A stretch of 64,000 nucleotides of DNA from Archivesica marissinica (GCA_014843695.1 CM026390.1:13618904-13682903); one strand, 5' to 3'; counted from the first letter of the stretch, positions 21,301-33,567 are shown. The notes: generated by a model not told the origin, from the sequence alone. Program-made: numbers and translations.

Positions 21301-22062
21301 GTACAATATACGTATGCAATAACGAGAAGTCTCTACAATGTAGTATGCAAATAAAAAACCACAAATGAGAAGTCTCTACAATGTAGGTATGCAATAACGA
21401 GAAGTCTCTACAATGTACGTATGCAAATAATGAGAAGTCTCTACAATGTAGGTATGCAAATAACGAGAAGTCTACAATGAGGTATGCAAAACAGAGAAGT
21501 CTCTACAATGTAGGTATGCAATAATGAGAAGTCTCTACAATGTACGTATGCAAATAATGAGAAGTCTCTACAATGTAGGTATGCAATAAAATATATGAGA
21601 AGTCTCTACAATGTAGGTATGCAAATAATGAGAAGTCTCTACAATGTAGGTATGCAAATAATGAGAAGTCTCTACAATGTACGTATGCAAATAATGAGAA
21701 GTCTCTACAATGTACGTATGCAAATAATGAGAAGTCTCTACAATGTACGTATGCAAATAATGAGAAGTCTCTACAATGTAGGTATGCAAATAATGAGAAG
21801 TCTCTACAATGTACGTATGCAAATAATGAGAAGTCTCTACAATGTAGGTATGCAAATAATGAGAAGTCTCTACAATGTAGGTATGCAAATAATGAGAAGT
21901 CTCTACAATGTACGTATGCAAATAATGAGAAGTCTCTACAATGTACGTATGCAAATAATGAGAAGTCTCTACAATGTAGGTATGAGAAGTCTCTACAATG
22001 TAGGTATGCAAATAATGAGAAGTCTCTACAATGTACGTATGCAAATAATGAGAAGTCTCAGG
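21301..22062. repeat. 33-bp minisatellite, ~23 units
   Basis: aatgagaagtctctacaatg+taggtatgcaaat. It lies ~85 bp upstream of the MKK exon-a acceptor, whose tgcaaatagatagaag resembles the unit's tgcaaataatgagaag. Confidence 0.92.
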
Positions 22063-22084
22063 TACATATGAGAGATGCATGGCA

Positions 22085-22400
22085 ACCAACCTAACCAAAC
22101 AACATCCCGTTATATTCTATACGAAACAACTTCTCTTCTCAACCTAACCAAACAACATCAGTTATATTCTATACGAAACAACTTCTCTTCTCAACCTAAC
22201 CAAACAACATCGGCTGTATTCTACACGAAACAACTTCTCTTCTCAACCTAACCAAACAACATCGACTGTATTCTAAACGAAAAAACTTCTGTTTCAACCT
22301 AATTAACTGACATCTAATGTATTCTACACAAAAAAACTTCTGTTTCAACCTAATTAACTGACATCTAATGTATTCTACATCTCTCTCAACACAAATGACA
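22085..22400. repeat. ~55-bp tandem repeat, ~5 units
   Basis: caacctaaccaaacaacatc ... attctatacgaaacaacttc, decaying rightwards. Confidence 0.85.
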
Positions 22401-22954
22401 TCTGTTGTATTATTCTATATGGAAAAACCTCTCTCTTAGCAAAGAAGCAAACAAAAATTGAGACATCAGGGAGATGAATGTATTACTCAATGTATATATA
22501 CAACATTTAATACACTGTAATTTTCCGGGTCACCCATTATCATCAATGTAAAAACAAGGCACATGCCTGGAACTAACACAGGCATACCAGTCTGCTCATA
22601 CCTGCCTGCAATCTCAACACCTTGGATTCTGAGAAAAAATGTTTTCAGATTAAACAGGTAATACAGACACAGTTTTGATTAGTGCTGACGATGTGAATAT
22701 TTTCTTGGAACATATTCAGCAAACAGCTCACACTTCACAACAACTTGGTATTTTGTAAATAATTGGTGGTCATCAACTTGTAATTCTGGGCAAAGTTTGA
22801 ACAAATCAAAGTCCCTTGTATCATATTCAATTCCATATCTTTAACCCATTTCTCCACGTAGACACCATAGAGCACCTTTATCACTTCCCTCATATTGCCT
22901 CCGTTACACACCATTACCCATCTTAATAAATATTGATTATTGAGTATGTAGTAC

Positions 22955-23200
22955 AGACGGTTCTGTAGTCCAGTGGTAACACGCTGGACTGGTAATCCAG
23001 GGATCGCAGGTTCGATCCCCCGTCTGACCCTAATAAAATAAACAGTCTTTCAGATGGGACTTTAAACCGAGGTCTCGTGTCGGTGCTTTACACTGTGCAT
23101 GTAAAAGAACCAGAAGAGTCTCTGGAATGTATCATTGCACTATCCTCCAAAAATCTAAAATGATTAATCTCTTCAGGATAAATAAATGTAAAACACACAC
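22955..23200 (+). mobile_element. SINE-1 (tRNA-Thr-like head)
   Basis: The head gtagtccagtggtaacacgc ... ggttcgatcccccgtctg folds as a tRNA with loop CTGGTAA, anticodon GGT (Thr). The body is followed by a truncated tail taaataaatgtaaaacacac. Pol III A and B boxes are visible. Confidence 0.82.
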
Positions 23201-23364
23201 ATGTATGTAGTGCAGTATGCCACCATGTACATTGCTTACCAGCTGTAGAGATAAATTGAGCAATTGGCCCCTTATGTCAAGGAGTAAAGGGCACTGAACA
23301 AACATGAGGTTGATGTAATACTATAGATTTTTACAACAATATTTCTTTAAACCGTAACCAATTA

Positions 23365-23561
23365 CAGTCTACAGCCGCTATGTCAACATCGGTTATGTCG
23401 AATTCTCCAGTTATCTCTAAGTCGGATCAAAGTCCCGTTTCAGACACTATCGTTGTACATATAACTTGCTCAGTTTATATCAAATTTCGTTACGTCAAAC
23501 TTTGGTTATGTCCAAGTATTTTGTTTGATTCGGCAGAATTCGACATAACGGATGTAGACTG
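23365..23561. mobile_element. TA-2 MITE
   Basis: 197 bp with imperfect ~30-bp inverted ends (cagtctacagccgctatgtc / gacataacggatgtagactg), both flanked by TA. The inner part of the repeat is gttatgtcgaattct. Confidence 0.65.
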
Positions 23562-23624
23562 TAATTGTAAATGTACTTGGTATCTCTGGCAGGGCCAGAA
23601 TCATTATGTATATCTCATTCTGAT

Positions 23625-23777
23625 TTAACTCTTACTGTGCTAGAAACAATTTTTGCTATTCGGATAGTGTAGATAAAACACTCGGCTGAAATAGCAAACA
23701 ACATAGATCCTGATCAGCGGCCGATCTGGATTTATGTCATTTCCACATTCCTTTAAATTTATTCAGCATTTCAATGG
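23625..23777 (+). mobile_element. TTAA-2 fragment
   Basis: Core ctattcggatagtg ... gcaaacaacatagatcctgatcag with eroded ends. Confidence 0.6.
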
Positions 23778-23882
23778 TAAGCAGAATGCTACAACGATTC
23801 TAAGAAACGAAAGTAGAATGCTACAGCGATTCTAAGAAACTAAACCAGAATGCTACAGCGATTCTAAGAAACTAAACCAGAC
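23776..23882. repeat. ~32-bp tandem repeat, 3 units
   Basis: gaatgctacagcgattctaa+gaaactaaacca. Confidence 0.8.
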
Positions 23883-24121
23883 ATGCACTACAATGAACAG
23901 AACATTATTTTCTATATATAAGCTCAAAGAAATCATTAGTGGAAGCTTAAGTGTTGGCCCACACACAAATAGATGGCACATGGCGATCTGCACATTATCA
24001 AATAATATGGTGCCTTCATGGTGCAATGTATACAGTGTCAGCTTTATATTTACATCGCTTTCGCATTTCCTTCGATGAATGTATATGCCCTATTTGTATC
24101 CATTTTCGTATGAATTTCCTT

Positions 24122-24332
24122 AGTTTATACAAATTTATTTTAGCTCGATTGCGAAACAAGTTCTTAAAACTTATATTAATCACTCTCGAGACCTCATTCC
24201 TGATGGAATCCATCGCCACGAGGGAGAGAGAAGAGGCAACATGGAATTTAAATGCCTTGCCTAAGGGTACAATCGTAACGGCTCCAGCGAGGCTCAAACT
24301 CCGTACCTTTTGCACCTGAAGCGAACGTGTTT
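24122..24332 (-). mobile_element. SINE-2 copy
   Basis: Minus-orientation copy with most of the head (ccgtaccttttgcacctgaa). Confidence 0.8.
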
Positions 24333-24461
24333 TTGAATTTCCTCACTAATGGTTATGCAGCTGACATGCGCAATCGAAGTTACGGGCATGCGCATTGCAG
24401 TGTTAGGCAGCGTTCCTCGCAAGAAAAGGCGTGTGTTACAGTTTAAGCTGTGAATGATGTA

Positions 24462-25470
24462 GGATGATCCAGGTGCAGGGTAAGGATGATCCAGGTGCAG
24501 GGTAAGGATGATCCAGGTGCAGAGTAAGGATGATCCAGGTGCAGGGTAAGGATGGTCCAGTGCAGAGTAAGGATGATCCAGGTGCAGCGTAAGGATGATC
24601 CAGGTGCAGTGTAAGGATGATCCAGGTGCAGGGTAAGGATGGTCCAGGTGCAGGGTAAGGATGATCCAGGTGCAGGGTAAGGATGCTCCAGGTGCAGAGT
24701 AAGGATGGTCCAGGTGCAGATTAAGGATGATCCAGGTGCAGATTAAGGATGATCCAGGTGCGGGGTAAGGATGATCCAGGTGCGGGGTAAGGATGATCAT
24801 CCAGGTGCAGATTAATGATGATCCAGGTGCAGAGTAAGGATGGTCCAGGTGCAGTGTAAGGATGGTCCAGGTGCAGTGTAAGGATGATCCAGGTGCAGAG
24901 TAAGGATGATCAGTGCAGGGTAAGGATGCTCCAGGTGCAGAGTAAGGATGGTCCAGGTGCAGATTAAGGATGATCCAGGTGCAGTGTAAGGATGATCCAG
25001 GTGCGGGGTAAGGATGATCCAGGTGCGGGGTAAGGATGATCCAGGTGCAGGTTAAGGATGATCAGGTGCAGGGTAAGGATGGTCCAGGTGCAGGGTAAGG
25101 ATGGTCCAGGTGCAGTGTAAGGATGATCCAGGTGCAGTGTAAGGATGATCCAGGTGCAGGGTAAGGAGATCCAGGTGCAGAGTAAGGATGATCCAGGTGC
25201 GGAGTAAGGATGATCCAGGTGCGGAGTAAGGATGATCCAGGTGCAGCGTAAGGATGGTCCAAGTGCAGAGTAAGGATGATCCAGGTGCAGAGTAAGGATG
25301 ATCCAGGTGCAGATTTAGGATGGTCCAGGTGCAGAGTAAGGATGATCCAGGTGCAGAGTAAGGATGATCCAGGTGCAGAGTAAGGATGGTCCAGGTGCAG
25401 AGTAAGGATGATCCAGGTGCAGAGTAAGGATGGTCCAAGTGCAGAGTAAGGATGATCCAGGTGCGGGGTT
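24462..25470. repeat. 22-bp minisatellite, ~45 units
   Basis: aggatgatccaggtgcaggg+ta with g/a/t variants at three positions and some one- to two-base losses. Confidence 0.94.
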
Positions 25471-25855
25471 ACAAGGTTAAGTCAAAATTCTGGAATTACA
25501 TTCTAAATGCAAATTGCAGAGTGTGCTATATTTTTCTTTCTGTTATTGAAAAGAAAACTTTAAAGCACTAATTGTTCACAAGCATATATTTCGCGATCTA
25601 AGTTGTCTGCGAATTCATGATTCCGTGAATAATAACGTTTTGAATGTAGAGCGAGCTACATCCGAAAGTATTTACAATTAGCGATATACATAGACACTCA
25701 CCGTTATTGTTTCCTTGTTTTTATTAGTCTGCTGTTTGTGAAGATGCATACATACATGTACAAATATTATCTGAATAGCCTACCGATCAACAGAAAAAAA
25801 GTTGTGTTCCGGATGTTAAACATATTTTTATATCGAGGTAAAATTATGTATACTA

Positions 25856-26081
25856 TTAACCCTTTCAACACCACAGACCTCTAAATAGGCTTACAAAAAG
25901 TGTAGATCCAGATGAGCCGGCTCGTGACGAGCCGTCTCATCAGGATCTGCACTTTTTGCCAGTGATATGACTATTTTTAGACATAATTACCCATTTTGAT
26001 AAATGACCTTGTCCAAATGTGATTTTCTGATTCATTGATTGGTTTATGAATCTGTGAGTTACTTGGTGTTGAATGGGTTAA
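25856..26081 (+). mobile_element. TTAA-1 MITE copy
   Basis: TTAA on both sides; a ~15-bp internal deletion removes the catggaccagtccatg segment near the right end. Confidence 0.86.
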
Positions 26082-26298
26082 ATCAACGCACTGGAAATTG
26101 GTTAGTATGATAAGAGCCTGGCTCCTGTATGGGAGATCGAGAGCTTTAACAAATCTCGAAAGTCAATAATAACAGTTAATTATACAGTGAAACTGATAAT
26201 GGAGGCTATTGTGTGAACAAGTTGATTTGCACATAAATGACACAAGCTTGTGCTTAAAATCTATTGAAATAATTTTATACTGTTTACACTTATTCAGC

Positions 26299-26581
26299 AG
26301 ACGGGTCTGTAGTCCAGTGGTAACACGCTGGACTGGTAATCCAGGGATCGCAGGTTCGATCCCCTCGTCTGAACCTAATAAAATTAACAGTCTTTCAAAT
26401 GGGACTTTAAACCGAGGTCTCGTGTCAGTGCTTTACACTGTGCACGTAAAAGAACCAGAGGAGATTCTGGAATGGGTCTCTGTCTGTATCATGCACTATC
26501 CTCCAAAATGACTAATCTCTTCAGGAGGCGTCGCTCATATGGACAACAGGTAGCGACGATAAATAAACGTAAAACACACAC
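26299..26581 (+). mobile_element. SINE-1, full length with target-site duplication
   Basis: Head, body (gggactttaaaccgaggtct ... cgtcgctcatatgg) and tail gcgacgataaataaacgtaa then (ca)n. acacttattca flanks it at 26286-26296 and 26582-26592. Confidence 0.87.
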
Positions 26582-26598
26582 ACACTTATTCACACATT

Positions 26599-26662
26599 AT
26601 GCTGGCGTTGACAGTTTAAGAATGTACTGATTGGGCGTTGACAGTTTAAGAATGTACTGATT
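26599..26662. repeat. ~30-bp direct duplication
   Basis: ggcgttgacagtttaagaat+gtactgattg twice. Confidence 0.8.
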
Positions 26663-26744
26663 GACAAGGAATTGCATCGATCTACCACTTATACAAATGA
26701 AATCACTAATTATTACAGTTAAAACATTATTGTTTTAAACTTAC

Positions 26745-26819
26745 CTTGAAAAATTGGTTAAAGGCCTGCAGTTTGACCCCGTCCAATTGTAAAGATTTAT
26801 ACTTTACTACCTGTTCCAT
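26745..26819 (-). other. Candidate short 5' exon with a consensus donor (tentative)
   Basis: On the minus strand an ATG at 26819 opens 25 codons (MEQVVKYKSL onward) that run into CAAG followed by gtaagt. It lies upstream of the MKK exons, but its frame does not fit the phase needed at 21218, and the frame that would fit has a stop just before the donor. It could be a 5' untranslated MKK exon, an exon of something else, or chance. Confidence 0.2.
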
Positions 26820-27442
26820 GTGATTAGTGGCTTGTATCAACAATGTAGCAGTACATTCAGTATAATTTGGCGTATATAGGTATTTTCTAACGGTTAATAT
26901 GCACGATCACTCTGTGAGCTGAGAATTAGTTAAAATGAGGCCCTGACAATTTAAGTAAACGTATATTATTGATTGTAAAGAAAATTGATAGTTATGAGTA
27001 TTCAAACTACATAATCCAGATCAGCCCAGGGACATAGATTACATGTTATGTAGGTGCCTCATCAGCCGTAGCGTAATCACTGAGACTGATAATTTCTATA
27101 CATGTATAATGTGCACTATGGTTGTGATCTGTGCAATCTAATTCAAAATTCAGTTCATGTGTTGACCTAATCAAATATGTATGTATATAATATGTATGTA
27201 TTTATATGAATAAACTATATGTGTTCGTTATATGGTAACCGTCATACTTCATTTAATTATATATCTACAGTATTATTCGCAAGTTTTCTGTTATATTTTA
27301 AATATTTCTCTGTGTCAGTGTGTGTTTACCGATATTGATGCTACATAATAATCACAGTGAATGCTATGAGTACATGTATAATATTATAATTATAATCTCT
27401 TGAACATACGAGTATTACACATATTCTGCCGATTTCTACAAG
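26820..27442. other. Region upstream of the 164-codon ORF, nothing firm
   Basis: AT-rich; no clear TATA box or terminal inverted repeats. 27938-28983 on the other side likewise holds only the small 44-bp duplication. Confidence 0.35.
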
Positions 27443-27937
27443 ATGCCATTGAGTAAAATAACAATGTATGTAACTGATGAGCAGAGAAAAGAATTGCTGA
27501 CTTTCTTGCAAAATAAGAACTGGGACGTAGAGATGGAAATAGAAGAAACAGCCACCGCCATGCCCGTTGCAGAGGCTGCTTACGTACCTCCCCCTATGCC
27601 TCAGCATGCTGAAGGTGTTGCTGAGTGTCCACTGTGCTTGTGTTCCCCTTGCATAATAAATGAACAGAACAAACAACTTTGGTGGCCTGCTAATAATCGT
27701 CCACCGCATAATCTAAATTCACATGAGAGAAAGCTTCTATACAGGAGGTTTTGGGCAATGCTATATAATTGTGGCGCATGGAAAGATGTCAGATATATAG
27801 AGAGAAAAGTAGCGGCTAGAAGAGGAGACTGTACTTGGCATAAGAGGGAACTGATGCCTGAATGTGTGGTACAGCAATGCAGGAACTGGCTGCCTAACCC
27901 GCGCAACCAGCCTTATTTGGGCCATAAGTGGAGTTGA
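27443..27937 (+). CDS. Uncharacterised 164-residue single-exon protein with a Cys cluster
   Basis: Intact ORF from ATG to TGA, not built of repeats and with ordinary amino-acid composition. The N-terminal third begins MPLSKITMYVTDEQRKELLT and is followed by an acidic stretch and a Pro-rich linker (49-53). Then come a tight cysteine cluster C62-P-L-C65-L-C67-S-P-C70, a double Trp (80-81), a helix with LLYRRFW (98-104), HKRE (133-136), MPECVV (138-143), and a C-terminal block WLPNP...PYLGHKW (149-163). The cluster and conserved-looking aromatic/Pro/Gly positions suggest a small metal-binding domain. I do not recognise a named family. Small single-exon genes of this type are often carried by, or derived from, mobile elements, but no terminal repeats are seen around it. 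Confidence 0.6.
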   Translation: MPLSKITMYVTDEQRKELLTFLQNKNWDVEMEIEETATAMPVAEAAYVPPPMPQHAEGVAECPLCLCSPCIINEQNKQLWWPANNRPPHNLNSHERKLLYRRFWAMLYNCGAWKDVRYIERKVAARRGDCTWHKRELMPECVVQQCRNWLPNPRNQPYLGHKWS

Positions 27938-28088
27938 ATTGTTTATACCAGTTGTAAGTACTATAAAAATACAGAACTTCAATTTCAGCAATTTATAACC
28001 TCTGATATGTACGTGGGTCATAATAGATATAAGTGGTGCTCATGTATTAGATGCATACCATGCAGGGCCTCCCATGTGGCAAATACGA

Positions 28089-28177
28089 TGTGCGTCGACC
28101 GTCAGATTTGTACCGCTATTCCTCGTGTGTTTAGTGCGTCGACCGTCAGATTTGTACCGCTATTCCTCGTGTGTTTA
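28089..28177. repeat. ~44-bp direct duplication
   Basis: gtgcgtcgaccgtcagattt+gtaccgctattcctcgtgtg+ttta twice. Confidence 0.85.
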
Positions 28178-28983
28178 AGGTCAAATATAGGTCAACCTGC
28201 AGGCCTTTAAGTGAGCTTTGACTCAGATTATCAATACATGTTTTAGACAACTGCCATCATAACGAGTGTATTAATTTAATGACCACAGAGTGCTGCGAGG
28301 ATTACACGGAGATAACCGGTTTAAAGCAAATCTACTTCCGTATTTTGTATTTCGCGATACATCACAGATCCGCGAATTCATAAAGCTGCGAATTCATTTA
28401 AAATGTTCAAAATCACAAAAAATGTTTGCGCAATTATAGTGTTTTACAGTAATTCATATAAATATAAGTAATGATTCGCTGGTTAATGGTTTCCACCGGG
28501 GTATGACCTACATTGGTTTATTTCATATAATGGCAACCAAAGATAAAGACAGCATTTGCAAAACTATTTGATGATTGTTTATGATTTTGAGCCTAAAATA
28601 TTTATCATAAATGTACAGGTGTTTAATTTTTTTATGGAAAAGTGTAATCATTTTGTTTATCTGACACAGGAAAATATATAGATATTGCCTCACTGACTTT
28701 TATTGTAATGGGATATTGCACATTTATGATTTGGTAATCCAACTGTTTATGTTGATTAATTGGGGTATTCTGTAATTGTTTAATCCTAACAATGCATTCA
28801 ACCATCTTCTTACAAAACGACACATCAAACAGGCTTGGGCAGACATTTTCTTCTTTTATCATTTCGACCACGAGAATACATATATGCATAATCTGCATGC
28901 AGAATTGTGTTCGCTGAATTAACCGTCATGTTAACATCTAAACGGCAGTATCACATGATCACTGTATAGAAGAATTGAGTATT

Positions 28984-29195
28984 TTAACCCTTTCAACACT
29001 ACAGGCCTCTAAATAGACTTACGAGCCGTCTCATCAGGATCTGCACTTTTTGCCAGTAATAATTATTACTATTTTTAGATAAAATTACCCATTTTGATAA
29101 ATGAACTGGTCCAAAGGTAATTTTCTTATTAATTTATTAGTCTAAAAATATCATGCACTAGTCCAGGTCAGTGGACTTGGGGTTGAATGGGTTAA
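28984..29195 (+). mobile_element. TTAA-1 MITE copy, one hairpin arm lost
   Basis: TTAA on both sides; the left arm of the central palindrome is deleted. Confidence 0.83.
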
Positions 29196-29412
29196 TGTCC
29201 TTTCTGGGTCGTATAAAAATTCCTATTTTCATTTGTGCGAGTTTGTAGATCGCATAAACCTTGCTAACTGATGAAAAATAATGATTTAAATTATTTCGGA
29301 AGAATGTGTAGTAGTAGTCTATTAATGCTATATAGGTCAATACGTGAAAACATGCATTTGTTGCTTTTTGCAATGTATTGTCGCTTTACGGTTCCATGAC
29401 GAAATGTGTAGC

Positions 29413-29901
29413 AGCTAAACCACAAACAGAGTGCTATATGCAAACAGTGTTCAATCTAGGATTGAGCACATACCGAGTGCTAAATACAAACAATGTTCAA
29501 TCTAGGATTGAGCACATACCGAGTGCTAAATACAAACAATGTTCAATCTAGGATTGAGCACATACCGAGTGCTAAATACAAACAATGTTCAATCTAGGAT
29601 TGAGCACATACCGAGTGCTAAATACAAACAATGTTCAATCTAGGATTGAGCACAAACCGAGTGCTAAATGCAAACAGTGTTCAATCTAGGATTGAGCACA
29701 AACCGAGTGCTAAATGCAAACAGTATTCAATCTAGGATTGAGCACATACCGGGGTGCTAAATGCAAACAGTGTTCAATCTAGGATTGAGCACATACCGGG
29801 TGCTAAATACAAACAATGTTCAATCTAGGATTGAGCACATACCGAGTGCTAAATACAAATAATGTTCAATCTAGGATTGAGCACATACCGGGTGCTAAAT
29901 G
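29413..29901. repeat. 46-bp array, ~10 units, each with a palindrome
   Basis: gtgctaaatacaaacaatgt+tcaatctaggattgagcaca+taccga. TCAATC-TAG-GATTGA can form a short hairpin in every unit. Confidence 0.92.
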
Positions 29902-30177
29902 AACTTCCCTATGATCCAACCTCAGGCACATGGATGAGAAAACTTCCCTATGATACCTTCCATCTATGAACGAACCTCAGGCATGTGTTTATAATAGTAT
30001 AAGCGAGAACCCTCCCACCCCCACCCCCCGATTGACACTGTGCTATACAAAATGATCCTACCCGAATCTAACCAAAATGTACTGTTCATATTAGTTACCT
30101 GCCAGTTATAAACACAATGTACATTGTACCCTCCCTCACACAAACTACGCCTTTATTGTATTTGTTTCATTATTTTT

Positions 30178-30428
30178 TGGAGTTCAACATCGCACCAACA
30201 ACTTCGGTCATATGTCAACATTCCATATATTTTTGGTGGAGGAAGACCCCGGTACCCGTTTTGAGTATTTCAGGCGTGGGCGGGGAACCCAGGTAGAACC
30301 ACCGACCGTCCGCATGTCGGCTGGATAGATTCCTCACATGAAATAATTCGCGACCCCAGTGGGATTCGAACCAGCAGTGGTGAGAGGCAAGTGATTTAAA
30401 GTCAACTAACCATAACCACTTGGCCACA
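30178..30428 (-). mobile_element. SINE-5 copy
   Basis: Near full length: ggccaagtggttatggttag ... ggttcgaatcccactggggt on the minus strand, ending at gttggtgcgatgttgaactc. Confidence 0.78.
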
Positions 30429-30566
30429 GTTTCTGCATCTGTACAGTCGATAACGAATCACTCATCTTTGGGGGGGGGATACTGAATTATCTCCTGGTAA
30501 CACATGCAAAAACCCTGCATGTACATTATACTTGTAACATGGATGAAGAATTTGTCTATACATGTA

Positions 30567-30744
30567 CAGTCAAACCTGTCTTAAGCAGCCAGCCAAGGGA
30601 GTCATAGAAAGTGGCTGCTTAACACAGGTAGCTGCTTAATAGAGGTCAAATATATAATAAAACAACCAATTGGGAATCTGGAAACTGGCTGCTTAATGAA
30701 GGTTGGCTGCTTAATGGAGGTGACCACTAACACAGGTTTGACTG
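30567..30744. mobile_element. TA-1 MITE copy
   Basis: Intact inverted ends with TA on both sides. Confidence 0.82.
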
Positions 30745-30965
30745 TAGATAAACAGTAAAGATAAATCATGCACACCGTATCAATTACTCAGAATACAATT
30801 AAGCATGCCTGAACGCTGCTCGTCTCCAGATCCTTCATTTTATTACATCAAACCGTTAAGTTCAATGCAATCTATAACATGTCTACATGTCCAAATAGAG
30901 CTACCGCTATTCTAATTGTATCATCAGCAATATTTTGCATGTTGTGTTGGAGCAGAAAAAATAGG

Positions 30966-31138
30966 TCATCAACTAGACAATATTCTCTTAACACTTTGCA
31001 TCATCAACTAGACAATATTCTCTTAACACTTTGCATCATCAACTAGACAATATTCTCTTAACAACTGCATCATCAACTAGACAATATTCTCTTAACACTT
31101 TGCATCATCAACTAGACAATATTCTCTTAAAACTGTGC
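30966..31138. repeat. 35-bp array, 5 units
   Basis: catcatcaactagacaatat+tctcttaacactttg. Confidence 0.9.
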
Positions 31139-31374
31139 ATGTTAGCAGTGAAAATACCAGTGAAATATGTCATGTGTTGACATTAGAATTGTGTCATAAC
31201 TGCAAATTTCCAGCGTTTTCAGCTACAGATAAGAAAAACAGACTAATGAATTGTCTTCTGCTATGCTACAATTATTTGAACTATTTATGGCATTTAGCTT
31301 ATCCAGCATGCCAAGAGTTAAGTGTATTTGCTCACAGACAAATTTAAGTCACTGCAAGAGTAGCATGACATCAA

Positions 31375-31750
31375 AATCAGTGGGATTTTAAATTCAACAC
31401 TCAATGAGACACGATGACCTCAACATCAGTGGGATTCTAAATCCAATATACAATGAGACACGATGACCTCAACATCAGTGGGATTCTAAATCCAATATAC
31501 AATGAGACACGATGACCTCAACATCAGTGGGATTCTAAATCCAATATACAATGAGACACGATGACCTCAACATCAGTGGGATTCTAAATCCAATACACAA
31601 TGAGACACGATGACCTCAACATCAGTGGGATTCTAAATCCAATACACAATGAGACAGCATGACCGCAACATCAGTGGGATTCTAAATCCAATACACAATG
31701 AGACAGCATGACCGCAACATCAGTGGGAATCTAAATCCAATACACAATGA
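31375..31750. repeat. 49-bp array, ~7-8 units
   Basis: aacatcagtgggattctaaa+tccaatatacaatgagacac+gatgacctc. Confidence 0.92.
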
Positions 31751-31880
31751 GCAAACCCAATATGAATTAGATATAGGACTATGAGACAGTTTGTGTACAG
31801 TTTAATTACTGTTCATAAACAGTTATCTAGACACAATCAAATACACATACATGTACAAGGATATCACTATTGATTTGATT

Positions 31881-32152
31881 TTTTTACGTTTATTTATCGT
31901 CGCTACCAGTTGCCCATATGAGCGACGCCTCCTGAAGATATTAGTCATTTTAAATGTTGGAGGATAGTGCAGTGATACAGACAGAGACCCATTCCAGAGT
32001 CTCCTCTGGTTCTTTTACGTGCACGGTGTAAAGCACCGACACGAGACCTCGGTTTAACGTCCCATCTGAAAGACTGTTAATTTTATTAGCGTCAGATGGG
32101 GGATTGAACCTGCAATCCCTGGATTACCAGTCCAGCGTGTTACCACTGAGCT
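31881..32152 (-). mobile_element. SINE-1 copy
   Basis: Full-length minus-orientation copy; the extreme 5' head is diverged (gagctaattg). Confidence 0.82.
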
Positions 32153-32355
32153 AATTGATCTCGATATACATTGTATAAATAGTCAATCTGTACATGTATG
32201 TACTGTTCATATTAGCCCGAAAACAATTATGCGCCGATGGAAAGTGCACAGGATACAACAGTAAACATTATAAACTTGTTATTGACGGAATCTACGAGAT
32301 TTGGTATTGGATTCCGGATATCTTCAATAATCACATTAACCCTTTACTTTGTGGA

Positions 32356-32576
32356 CGTCGTGATAGCGCAGTGGATGCGCAGTCACTTCAGGTGTGAAAG
32401 GTCCAGAGTTCCAGCCCCACTGGAGCAGTTACGATTGTACCCTTAGGCAAGTCATTTAAATTCCACATGCCTCTTCTCTCTCCAGGTGGCGATGGATTCC
32501 ATCAGGAATGAGGTAATTAATATAAGTTGTAAGAACTTGTTTCGCAATCGAGCTAAAATTAATTTGTATAGATTAT
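32356..32576 (+). mobile_element. SINE-2 copy
   Basis: Full-length plus copy from gtcgtgatagcgcagtgg to ttgtataga. Confidence 0.82.
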
Positions 32577-32756
32577 ATAGACCCTTTACTCTACCGAAAC
32601 GCCGTACAAAACCATCATAGCTTGCCTCATATAAGCTGTGGTGTTATCTATTCTCACAGGTAAGCATTATTGAGAATGTAACAGTTTACTTATTGCTTAT
32701 CAGCAGTATTGAGATAATGTGAGAAATTGGCCTTTTCTGTAATGTAATATAAAGTG

Positions 32757-33109
32757 TTAACCCATAAAATGCTAATCACAACTAAAGTTGCTTTAGCAAC
32801 AAGCCCGATCAAACAGCACAGAACGTGCACAGAATGTGCGTCCGTCCAATCAGGCTCTATGATGTCTGCTATTCGGATAGCGAAGCTGAACACTTGGCAA
32901 AATAGTAAACAATATAGATCCCGATCAGATGCGGCGGAGCATAGGAGCCCGTCAAATATGCCAAATTGATATAGACATTCAGGCTCTATGATGTCTGCAA
33001 TTCGGATAGCGAAGCTGAACACTTGGCAAAATAGTAAACAATATAGATCCCGATCAGATGCGGCGGAGCATAGGAGCCCTGTCAAATTTGCCAAATTGAT
33101 ATAGACATT
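32757..33109 (+). mobile_element. TTAA-2 copy with internal 129-bp duplication
   Basis: Begins at TTAACCCATAAAATGC. The segment starting caggctctatgatgtctg is present twice in tandem (from 32851 and 32980). Confidence 0.6.
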
Positions 33110-33321
33110 CTACATTAACATTTTCTCACTCAGCTCGCGGACAGTCCACATGCACGTTAGTAATCCTCTTGGTATTCTCGGTGAGCAGATCTGGAGAACT
33201 CTGTAGTGGTTATTGGATTCCTAACAGCTTACAGGTAGCTAGGAGCATTCCCAATGACCAATAAATAACAAACAGCTTCTCTCTATTCCAGACTAATAAC
33301 AAATGCATCAGACATAGTGCT

Positions 33322-33567
33322 TTAACCCTTTCAACCCCAAGTAACTGACATGGACTGGTCCATGCTATTTTTAGACCAATAAATGAATAAGAAAATTACC
33401 TTTGGACCAGTTCATTTATCAAAATGGGTAATTTTATCTAAAAATAGTAATAATTATTACGGGCAAAAAAGTGCAGATCCTGATGAGACGGCTCGTTACG
33501 AGCCGGCTCATCTGGATCTACACTTTTCATAAGCCTATTTAGAGGCCTGTGGGGTTGAAAGGGTTAA
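33322..33567 (-). mobile_element. TTAA-1 MITE copy
   Basis: Full length, minus orientation, TTAA on both sides, hairpin intact. Confidence 0.87.

Noticed and set aside
22955..23029. True tRNA-Thr gene
   Set aside because: The same head occurs in at least seven places joined to one conserved body and an aca tail, so these are SINEs.
21568..25438. Repetitive ORFs on both strands (MRSLYNV, HLDHPYSAPGSS)
   Set aside because: Products of the 33-bp and 22-bp arrays, with open frames on both strands and no non-repeat domain.
25683..25750. Possible first MKK exon (ATG..., donor gtgagt) near 25.7 kb on the minus strand
   Set aside because: The reading phase does not fit exon a, and the fitting frame has stops.
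28632..28898. 88-codon minus-strand ORF
   Set aside because: Ordinary composition but no motif, splice context or repeat support; probably chance.
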